From the NCBI GenBank assembly GCA_000697335.1, contig JNEM01006413.1:1-10147 (forward strand): a DNA stretch of 10,147 nucleotides, given 5' to 3'. This document shows positions 1-7,325 of this stretch, piece after piece. The notes beneath the pieces are model-generated. The model saw only the letters and a list, made by a program, of their open reading frames with translations, was not told where the DNA came from and made no database searches. Each line of letters opens with the position of its first letter. Position 1 is the stretch's first letter. Both the position numbers and the translations under genes were made by a program. Origin of the DNA: Conidiobolus incongruus B7586. Taxonomy: Eukaryota > Entomophthoromycota > Entomophthoromycetes > Entomophthorales > Conidiobolaceae.

Positions 1-35
1 TATTTTGTAAATAATGAAATTATAATAAAATAATC

Positions 36-47
36 TATATATATATA
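36..47. repeat. TA dinucleotide microsatellite
   Basis: Six uninterrupted TA units in AT-rich DNA. No further function is implied. Confidence 0.8.
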
Positions 48-1389
48 ATAGGTTTCTTTGATAGTATTTTTTTATAAAATAATAGAAAATTACCATATTG
101 AATAATTTCTCAATAAAATTATATATTAATAATTTATAAAAAATCAAATCTTGAAGATATATTTTTATTCAAAATCTTTAATATTATTTTCCACCGAATA
201 TACAATATAGTTTAATTATAATTCTTATTAAAAGTGATAATATCATTTATATATGATTTTAAGAAAATATATGTAATATCAAATTTTATTAATTTTAGAA
301 AAATATAGATTAATTTAATTGGGTAGTTGAAATTAAATAGATCATTAACTTAATAATAGTATTATTATCGGAGAATTTAAATACAGAAATGAGAGCTAAT
401 TTCAGATTAAAGTTTGAATAAGTGGATTGAAACAAGTATCAATACTTTATAGGTGAATATTATTACATTAAATTAATAAGATTGATTGACTCTATAGTGG
501 AAAAATCTTTAAACATTTCTATTATCAATCTTATTCAAAGTTATTTAAAATTAATAATGGTGAAAAGTTTTACAAGGCAAGTGGATTATTTACAAAGAAA
601 TGAGAAACAGATTTCATAATATATGAGATTAATTTCAAAGTATTGAAACTATTGAACAAGGTATATTCCAAAGTGCAAGTGTTATTAATATAATATATTT
701 AAGGAGTAATAAGATTAATTTGGTGACTTGATTAACCAATCAAAATTCGAAATTAATTAACAATTAACAAGAATTTATTCAAAGTTTTTTATTTATATAT
801 ATTATTAAATCTATATAGACAATATTTGAACAAGATAATATTTCAGTTGTAATATAAAGCTATGTATAAATTGATATATATATTAAGATTACTAACTATG
901 AGATCATTAACATAAATCAAAATATAATCAGATGAATATTTGATATTTCAACAACCTTTAATAAATTTCATTTAATATAACAAAATAATGAGTTATTTAA
1001 AATTTATCTTGTTTTATATATGAATATAGTTATATTTAATATAGTTATTAATAGCATTTGTTTTACAAATATCAATATAAAATATTATACTCTATTTTAT
1101 ATCCTTGATTTAAGATATTATAGTATATTACAAACCCTTAATATTATTCAGATCCCAATATACTATAATAATATAATACTTAATATGGCATTATTTTAAT
1201 ATCTGAGGAAATATTTAATGATTTAAAATTTCTTGTTCCAAAAATTCATTGTTTTTACTAAATCCTCTAAAATCTCTAAATAAAACATTAATATTTTTGA
1301 TCACTAATATGAATTACTTTCAACAACAGGTAATACCATCTATTATAAAAATAAATTTTAAGGATTAGTGAAATATAGGGGTTTAATTC

Positions 1390-1431
1390 CGATCAGTTGA
1401 ATTACAGGATAACTAAGCTCGATCAATTGAA
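1390..1431. repeat. Two 12-base direct repeats, 30-base period
   Basis: CGATCAGTTGAA (1390-1401) and CGATCAATTGAA (1420-1431) differ at one base and are spaced exactly 30 bases apart, about 160 bases beyond the 3' end of the transporter. They could be a pair of protein sites or a small duplication. With only two copies the case is weak. Confidence 0.35.
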
Positions 1432-1549
1432 AAGATTCAAATAGATTACATTGGATTTTAAACAAATATGGATGTAATGAAAAATTAAAATATTATGAAC
1501 AATAGTCTGAATAAATTTTTTTTAAATTGAATTTAATAAATGGATAATT

Positions 1550-1555
1550 TTTATT
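1550..1555 (-). terminator. Probable poly(A) signal of the intact transporter
   Basis: The minus strand reads AATAAA here, about 36 bases past the TAA stop, a fitting position for a cleavage and polyadenylation signal. The surroundings are so AT-rich that such hexamers are common by chance, so only the position supports it. A 10-bp palindrome (AAACATGTTT, 1564-1573) lies between the stop and this signal. Confidence 0.35.
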
Positions 1556-1590
1556 TCTCAGATAAACATGTTTAAATAATTTACTCTGAA

Positions 1591-2907
1591 TTACAATTTT
1601 GCAAATAGATTTTTAGTTAGTTGTAATTTTAACATGATAATACACAAACATGATAACAAATAGCAACAGAATAGATAAAGTTGCATTGGCAAGTAATTAA
1701 CATAAGTACCATCCAAGCTGGTCGAAGCATTTACAATGGCTGTAGAAATCAGAGTTCCGGCCAAAAACCCTGGCGAGCATGCAGTGTAAAAGGGACCATT
1801 AACTTGGGCTAATTTTTGAATTCCAAATAATTGAGGGGCTATTAGAGCTGCAAGGGTGAAGAAGGCACCTGAGAAAAACCCAAATATAATCGAAAATATG
1901 ATCAATGACCAGGTTACAGTTGCAAAATGCCATATGATTATAAATGACAAACTCACTACAAAGTGACTTAAGAATAGGGTGTTAATATTACCAATGTAAT
2001 TGGTGACCTGTCCCATAGCAATGCGTCCAACAGCTGATCCTCCATTCATTAAACCTACTATTAAACTTGATGTGGATGCAGATATACCATAGTATTTACA
2101 ATATATAGGAATTAAAAAAAATGGAGTCCAATATCCAAAACATGAAAAGAAGGCCATCAACCACATCATGATAAATTTTTTATCAAGTATAACTTTTAAA
2201 TCAATCAATTTTTTCTGAGGCGGTGTATGAACTCTAGGCTTAAGAATAAATCCACATGCGGTCAGACCTACAACACCAATAATGGCATTAACACGAAGTG
2301 CCCACCTGATTCCGATCGAATCAATAATAGCTTGAATTAAGGGAGCAAGTACAAGGCCGCCGATACCTGAACCAGCGGCTGAAATGCCCAGTGCAATGCC
2401 TCGATGCCTTTCGAACCACTGTGGGATGATACTAACAGTAGGAATAAAACACAGGCTTATGGCAAATCCAATGAACAGCGCTTGCCCTATGAATAGGTGC
2501 CACACTTGAGTTGCAAATGAAGCAATAACCAATCCAACGCCGAACACAATAGCAGAAATGAATATTGTGATCCTGTGGCCGATTTTACCAACTATGATAC
2601 CAGAGGGAAGGCAACATAATGCGAAAATAGCAGGCCCAAGGCCTCCTACCAAAGACAGTATTGATTTTGGCTCACTACTGAATTCATAGTTTGTATAATG
2701 GTTCAAGTATACACCAAATATTGAAGCAGTTCCGAAAACCATAAAATTAATAGTGAACCCAGCTATTGCTATTAACCATGATCTTCCAGAATCTAACTTG
2801 CCAAAGCATTGAGGTTTGCCTACAGGTTCCATCTGATTTAATAAATCCTGCTGCCTCTCGTTAATTTGACCACATTCATTAGCATTATTCTGTTCATGCT
2901 TTTCCAT
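1591..2907 (-). CDS. Monocarboxylate-transporter-like MFS permease, intact
   Basis: Predicted plasma-membrane or organelle-membrane carrier of the major facilitator superfamily, monocarboxylate porter (MCT) type; the substrate cannot be read from sequence (family members carry monocarboxylates, riboflavin, or unknown solutes, usually with protons). The 438 residues suit a 12-helix MFS protein. A polar N-tail (1-38) precedes DSGRSW (39-44), a variant of the MCT signature at the start of helix 1. Approximate helices: 45-67, 82-104, 112-130, 136-158, 170-192, 203-222, cytosolic loop 223-245, then 246-268, 277-298, 306-326, 331-356, 370-392, 405-427. Loop 2-3 holds GKIGHR (107-112), a weak motif A without the usual Asp. 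RHRGIALGISAAGSGIGG (167-184) and SIGIRWALR (197-205) are typical of fungal MCT-like proteins. The open frame extends two codons further to a TTG at 2913, but ATG at 2907 is the plausible eukaryotic start. No intron is needed. Stop is TAA. A decayed paralogue lies at 6041-7310. Family assignment is confident; substrate is not. Confidence 0.95.
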   Translation of the reverse strand: MEKHEQNNANECGQINERQQDLLNQMEPVGKPQCFGKLDSGRSWLIAIAGFTINFMVFGTASIFGVYLNHYTNYEFSSEPKSILSLVGGLGPAIFALCCLPSGIIVGKIGHRITIFISAIVFGVGLVIASFATQVWHLFIGQALFIGFAISLCFIPTVSIIPQWFERHRGIALGISAAGSGIGGLVLAPLIQAIIDSIGIRWALRVNAIIGVVGLTACGFILKPRVHTPPQKKLIDLKVILDKKFIMMWLMAFFSCFGYWTPFFLIPIYCKYYGISASTSSLIVGLMNGGSAVGRIAMGQVTNYIGNINTLFLSHFVVSLSFIIIWHFATVTWSLIIFSIIFGFFSGAFFTLAALIAPQLFGIQKLAQVNGPFYTACSPGFLAGTLISTAIVNASTSLDGTYVNYLPMQLYLFCCYLLSCLCIIMLKLQLTKNLFAKL

Positions 2908-2960
2908 GATCAATTCAAATTAATTTTATATGATGTAAAAGCTTTAAGGGATAATTCCCA

Positions 2961-2970
2961 CTATTTATAT
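2961..2970 (-). promoter_or_regulatory. Probable TATA box of the intact transporter
   Basis: On the minus strand this reads ATATAAATAG, 54-63 bases upstream of the ATG at 2907, a normal place for a TATA box with a short 5' UTR. A CCAAT pentamer (2969-2973 complement) overlaps its 5' side. The same core ATATAAATA stands upstream of the decayed copy (7317-7325 complement), and weak similarity continues beyond it, which argues that the motif was part of the ancestral promoter and is not chance AT-richness. Transcription start is inferred, not seen. Confidence 0.55.
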
Positions 2971-2974
2971 TGGA

Positions 2975-4585
2975 TTATATTATCCAAACTAAATAATTTT
3001 GGACATCAATTCCGATAAATCCGAATCATCCTGCATTTATATTGGTACTTTTTGCATCACATTTTAATAATTTGAATCCAAGTTTTTTTTTGATTAAATT
3101 ACCAAATAAAGAAATATTTTTTCGAATTAACTGTTTTGGATAATTTTTGAAATTTATAGATCATTATAATAATGACTAAGGAGTATAGCGTGATATTTAA
3201 ATACCTAAAGTTTAGTATATATAATATGTTATATAGATATCAAAATAAATATTCTATTTCATATATCATTACACTCATAATAACTAATTAAATTGGATAT
3301 AATGGTGATTCTAATTTTATTTATTAAATTATTTAGCTTTAATAATATTATTAAAAACTCAAAAATGAAAAATTAATACCATGTATTAATCACCAATAAC
3401 CCGGTTAAATGTTTTGCAACTTATTTAGCTATGATATTTGATTGTATCCGAATAATTATCGTAGGAGTAGAGCCTTAAAATTTAAGAAAATTCTAATCAT
3501 TTTGAGGTTGTTTTTGATGAGTTAAAATTTACTTGAGTATTTTGAAGTGTATATTTAGAGATTTGAATTAATTAATTTATGGATATTGTTAACTGATAGG
3601 TATATTTATTGTTAAAAATGCACATAGTGCAAACTTACAAGTAAATATATATCAATTACATTTTATATAACGACTATTTCTAAAAAATCATGAACTCAAT
3701 ATCTAAATAATTTTTTTAATTATTTATTGTAAATATAAATTTTTAGATATTATGTTTATTTTTTACTGTCAGTCACTAGATAGTTTATATATACTTTTAA
3801 TTAAAATATATCAATTTCATTAATTTTTTATATTTGCAAAAATTAGATTTTATTGATTAAGAATTGATATTGTGATAATTATTTCAGGAAATGGTTTAAT
3901 AAGGAGAATGTTGGGATTATTTTTATTATTAAATTCTTTGAAGTTATAAAAAATTTGAAATATAATTTCAAAATATAATAAATGTTTTTGAGATAATAAT
4001 ATTTATATAATTATTAAAATATAACAATTTATATGACAAAACATTGTGATTTAATTTAATAACAATTAATCAATTTAATATATAATTTTCTTTATTACAT
4101 GTAATTGTTTCCGATTTTTAGCGATAAATTTTACATCATTTTGTATAACATTAAATTATGATATACTAATTCAATTGGAAATTATATTATAAAAATTTGA
4201 TATCAATCATTTGGAGTTATGTATTAAAGCCATGAATTTCAAGTTTATCAAATATATAGTATTATTTAAATATTATCCCCTTGAAGAAATGATTTCAATC
4301 ACTATGAACTCTCAAAAGATTTTCAAATCAAATAAATATTATTAGATTTTATGAATTAATAACACCAATAGTAGATAAATTGTTGGTATTTAAACAAAAA
4401 TATTTGTGTTTTTATAATTTCCAATAAAAATTATAAGATAATAAATAACAGATTTATACATAGCATAGTATATAAAGTAAATTTAGTTAAATATTTCGCA
4501 ATCAACAATCACAATCTATATTTTATTCAAAAGCAATTAATATTACACAATGCAGTATATTATAGTTGTAAATGTTGGTAGTTTG
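2975..4585. other. Gene-free AT-rich intergenic stretch
   Basis: Upstream DNA of the intact transporter followed by about 1.5 kb of AT-rich sequence with frequent stops in every frame. The first 100 bases are a little richer in GC and have repeated CCGA.AATC-type words near 3012-3026, possible promoter elements. A perfect 8-bp inverted repeat (ATTAATAC, three-base spacer, GTATTAAT) lies at 3372-3390. I see no gene or RNA. Confidence 0.65.
3372..3390. repeat. Perfect 8-bp inverted repeat
   Basis: ATTAATAC, CAT, then GTATTAAT. It is a compact dyad of the sort bound by dimeric proteins, but AT-rich dyads of this length are expected by chance in 10 kb, and no gene is near enough to give it a role. 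Confidence 0.4.
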
Positions 4586-4930
4586 ATATATAATGTGGCT
4601 CCGACGATTGCTAGTAGTACGAAGATATTTGGAAGGAAAGCGACTTACTTATGTTATGTTTGGTAGTTTGGGTCAAGGAGTTTCATTAGGGTTTATTAAG
4701 GGTTTAATGGGCTCCACAGGAGACCGGAGCTGATGATGAAAATGTATCTCGATGATGGTTTTTTATAGAGCTTTCGTCAGCCATTGGTAATATTAAGAAG
4801 TATATCGTGTTTTTAGAAGGATGGGACCTTGTAGTCGTGTGACGGATACTCCGGGATAGATTCTGCATAAGGTAATAGGTTGCTAGGTAAAACTGATCTG
4901 GCAGATTACTATCAATGTAATCGCAAGCAT
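4586..4930 (+). other. GC-elevated island 1, unrecognised (relic or RNA)
   Basis: About 40% GC by counting, against roughly 20% in the flanks, with sharp edges. The plus strand is strongly G-over-C (about two to one). No reading frame is convincing: stops occur about as often as chance predicts in all plus frames, and the one longish minus frame (4704-4976, ATG start, 90 codons) resembles no family I know and lies on the C-rich strand. A stem GCTCC/GGAGC (4711-4715 with 4726-4730) and C/D-box-like words are present. It may be a decayed exon or mobile element, or a non-coding RNA gene read on the plus strand. I do not recognise it. Confidence 0.5.
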
Positions 4931-4984
4931 GTATAATAAATTCATGATAATACGAGGTATTACTACATTTGTCCATATCAATAT

Positions 4985-5164
4985 GTTTTGTACACGATGA
5001 AAAATTATATAATCAGATAAACTTATACTTCATCTTAATTTTAGAATATATTTGACTATAATTAAGATTTTAAGGTTATAAAATATTATAATAGTTAGTA
5101 TATTTCACAATATTAATCATTAAAGTTTATTTTCTGTATTATATAGTCTCATATTTACAAATAT
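4985..5164. other. AT-rich spacer between islands 1 and 2
   Basis: About 180 bases of ordinary AT-rich DNA separating two G-rich islands that share orientation. Nothing is recognisable in it. Confidence 0.5.
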
Positions 5165-5287
5165 ATTAACAAGAGTTGGGAAAGCCGTGTTCGGATTAAT
5201 TTAAATATAAGTGAGAGATCTGGGGATTTCCAGGTAACTGTTAGGGAGAGTGGAAGGTTATTGGATTAAGGCAGATAGTTGGGAGCT

Positions 5288-5330
5288 CCCGGATTGGGCT
5301 CGTCGCCTTGAGGATAGCTCTAATTCCGGG
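5288..5330 (+). repeat. Imperfect stem-loop, 13 pairs
   Basis: CCCGGA (5288-5293) pairs with TCCGGG (5325-5330), TT (5294-5295) with AA (5322-5323), and GGGCT (5296-5300) with AGCTC (5316-5320), leaving single bulged bases at 5321 and 5324, one G-U pair, and a 15-base loop. This is the best local RNA fold seen in the island. Confidence 0.55.
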
Positions 5331-5387
5331 TTTTATATATAGTGAATAGGGTAAAGAAATTTATAAGGTTTTCCGGTGACTTGTATT

Positions 5388-5423
5388 ATCAGCCAATTAA
5401 AGGATAGAGCTGAAGTGGCTGGT
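5388..5423 (+). repeat. Stem-loop, 8 pairs
   Basis: ATCAGCCA (5388-5395) pairs with TGGCTGGT (5416-5423), with one G-U pair and a 20-base loop. A stem of this size could arise by chance in 340 bases, so it matters mainly with its neighbours. Confidence 0.45.
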
Positions 5424-5473
5424 CATATGAGGAGGGAGTGGCCCTTATATTCAGTCGATGTAAGAATGTTTGT

Positions 5474-5489
5474 AGGAGAGGAGTCTCCT
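5474..5489 (+). repeat. Perfect 6-bp stem with tetraloop
   Basis: AGGAGA, loop GGAG, TCTCCT. It lies about 15 bases before GC content drops back to background, so it could be a terminal hairpin of a transcript. Six-pair stems are common by chance. Confidence 0.4.
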
Positions 5490-5505
5490 GACACGTGACA
5501 ATATA

Positions 5506-6040
5506 TACACCATTAAATATAATACTTTATTAGGAAAATTATGAATTTAGGTTGATATTATATTTGGACATTTTATCGAATTTAATATAGATCGAAATTG
5601 TGAAGTATGATGATATTTCATTTATTACTCTAGAGTGTTTAATATCTTATTTATAATCATTCAATATACTATTTGAACATATTCAATGACTATTTTTTTG
5701 ATCCTCATAAATTTCGCTTAATAAAATAATTATGATTCAGATTACTAATAAACATCAATCTTTAAATTTGGCAAGTTCCGCTCAATTTTAAAAAAACAAT
5801 TGGAATGTTGAGTTTAAATCTTAGAAGTTTCACATATATTTGTAAAAATATAAAATTAAGCTTTGGTAAAAACACTATATAAAATTCTTTCTTCATATAC
5901 CCTCAGATATAACATATGTTCAATGTTCATTTAATTATCAGGTTTAAATATATTGATTAAGTTTCATAAACTATATAAACTGATTAATTTTGAATATTTC
6001 AAATTTCAAAATATATATTTGAAACAAGTTAGCTTTAAAC
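5506..6040. other. Gene-free AT-rich intergenic stretch
   Basis: AT-rich DNA between island 2 and the 3' end of the decayed transporter. No gene, RNA or structured repeat is apparent, and the sequence just past the decayed gene's stop does not resemble the 3' flank of the intact copy. Confidence 0.6.
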
Positions 6041-7310
6041 TTACAACTTTTTTGCCAATTGAAATTTGAATAAAATAATAAACAAACAAAAGAACGAATA
6101 ACAAAACAATAAATAGAGTTGCATTGGCAGATATTTTATAAGAACACCATCCCAACTGGTGCAAACGTTGACAATTGCTGTTGAAACCATAGCTGCAATT
6201 GGGAATCCAGGAAATAATGAGGTATAAAATGGACTCTTAACTGGTGCCAGCTTTTCTACTGCGAATAGCTGAGGCGTTATTAGGGCTACTAAAATGAAAA
6301 ATGCTTCTGAGGAATTCAAATACAATGGCGAACACTATCAATGACCAAGCTACAGTTTCAAAGTACGATATGATTATAAATGACAAGCTAACTACAAAGT
6401 GACTTAAGAATAGGATGTTGATATTGCTAATGTAACTGGTGACATTTCCCATAACAATGCGTCCAATGGCTGGTCCACCATGCATAAAATTTATTATTAA
6501 ACTTGATGTGGGAGTTGAAATGCCATAGTATTTAGAGTATATGTAAATAAAGAAGAATGGAGTTCAATATGCAAAACTTGCAAATAATCCCATCAACCAA
6601 ATCATGATAAATATTTTATCGTATTTAATTTACAAGTTAATGAATTTTAGTTGAGAGGATATTTGAACCCTTGGCTTGATAACAAGGTCACAAGCCATTA
6701 TTCCAACAACGCCAATGATTCCATTCAAATGGAGTACCCATCTAATCCCGATGGAATCAATAATTACTTGGATCATGGGAGTAAGGAAATTGCTCCCAAT
6801 ATTGGTACCAGCTGCAAAAATACCGAGTGTAGTACCTTGATATTTTTAAACCATGAATGAACGCTACTGAAATTTTGGATAAAGGAGAGGCTAATATATA
6901 TTCCTGTAAACACAGACTTGCCAATGAAATAATGCCAAAATTGTGTTGCAAAAGATGAAATAATTCATTTAACTCAGGACAAATAGACAGAAATGTAAAT
7001 TGTGACCCTGGGCCAATTTCCCCAACAATAATTACACAGGAAAGATGGCAAAGATCACAAATTATAGGTCCAAGACCACCTAAGAGCAAAAGCAAAGACT
7101 TTGGTCCATAGCTGTAACCATATTCGGTATAATGCGTTGAATACACACCAAATACAGAAGCAGTAAAAAACACTGTAAAATTATTAGCATATCCAGCAAA
7201 TGTAATCAGGCAAGATTTGTTACAATCCAAGTTGTGATAAAATAAAATTTTCCTTGAGATTTGAAGGATTTAACATATCACTTTCATTTGATTAAAGTGA
7301 TCTTATCCAT
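6041..7310 (-). pseudogene. Decayed paralogue of the MCT-like transporter
   Basis: Colinear with the intact gene at 1591-2907 over nearly its whole length, from near residue 21 to the shared TAA stop at 6041. Matching blocks include LGGLGP, SFATQFWHYFIG, FAAGTNIG, SIGIRWVL, NGIIGVVG, LFLSHFVVSLSFIII and KYLPMQLYL. It cannot make the protein. Seen lesions: a 2-base deletion near 6310-6318; TGA at 6564-6566 where the intact gene has Trp260 (TGG); TAA at 6630-6632 in the central loop; a 1-base deletion near 6843-6849; TGA codons at 6965-6967 and 6974-6976; a 1-base deletion near 7008-7012; and a 1-base shift near 7229 in the N-tail. The N-tail and 5' UTR together appear about 75 bases shorter than in the intact copy. 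The ATG at 7310 (M D K, compare M E K) may be the old start, but a stop follows within nine codons. Short open pieces at 6041-6325, 6237-6485 and 6757-7230 are fragments of this one gene, not separate genes. A small 3' loss also shortens the C-terminus by two residues. Confidence 0.94.
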
Positions 7311-7315
7311 TACAA

Positions 7316-7325
7316 TTATTTATAT
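7316..7325 (-). promoter_or_regulatory. Relic TATA-like motif of the decayed transporter copy
   Basis: The minus strand reads ATATAAATAA, matching nine of ten bases of the TATA box of the intact gene, with further patchy similarity outward (a shared GGAC.TC block in plus orientation near 7350 and 3001). It now sits only about seven bases from the ATG at 7310, far too close to work normally, consistent with loss of 5' UTR sequence in this copy. Confidence 0.35.

Larger units (their letters stand above)
1..1549. other. Gene-free AT-rich intergenic stretch
   Basis: Roughly 80% A+T with dense stops in all frames. I see no coding region, tRNA or recognisable element. It contains a short TA microsatellite at 36-47 and a near-identical 12-base direct repeat (CGATCARTTGAA at 1390-1401 and 1420-1431), exactly 30 bases apart. 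Short echoes such as TTATTCAAAG at about 531 and 776 are within what low-complexity DNA gives by chance. Confidence 0.7.
5165..5505 (+). other. GC-elevated island 2 with RNA-like stem-loops
   Basis: About 40-45% GC in AT-rich flanks, again G-rich on the plus strand. No frame is open beyond chance and no protein family is recognised. It holds three notable inverted repeats: an imperfect stem of 13 pairs at 5288-5330, an 8-pair stem at 5388-5423 (one G-U), and a perfect 6-pair stem with a GGAG loop at 5474-5489 close to the island's 3' edge, followed by a CACGTG. A perfect 10-bp palindrome GGGAGCTCCC lies at 5281-5290. This would suit a structured RNA on the plus strand, but a decayed mobile element or exon is equally possible. 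Confidence 0.45.

Noticed and set aside
4704-4976. 90-codon minus-strand open frame in island 1
   Set aside because: It starts with ATG but matches no family I recognise, has no clear domain or membrane segment, and lies on the C-rich strand. An open run of this length is unsurprising in a patch that is less AT-rich than its surroundings.
6564-6566. TGA at the position of a conserved Trp as a hint of UGA-as-Trp code
   Set aside because: The intact copy uses TGG at the matching site, the other two TGA codons in the dead copy align with Gly and Leu, and frameshifts and a TAA are also present. Pseudogene decay explains it.
6651-6860. 69-codon plus-strand open frame
   Set aside because: It lies antisense within the decayed transporter, whose homology to the intact copy explains the sequence on the other strand.
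6757-7230. 157-codon minus-strand frame as an independent gene
   Set aside because: Its first part matches the transporter N-terminal half, but its last third is out of frame with the homology, and its apparent start is a TTG. It is a fragment of the pseudogene.
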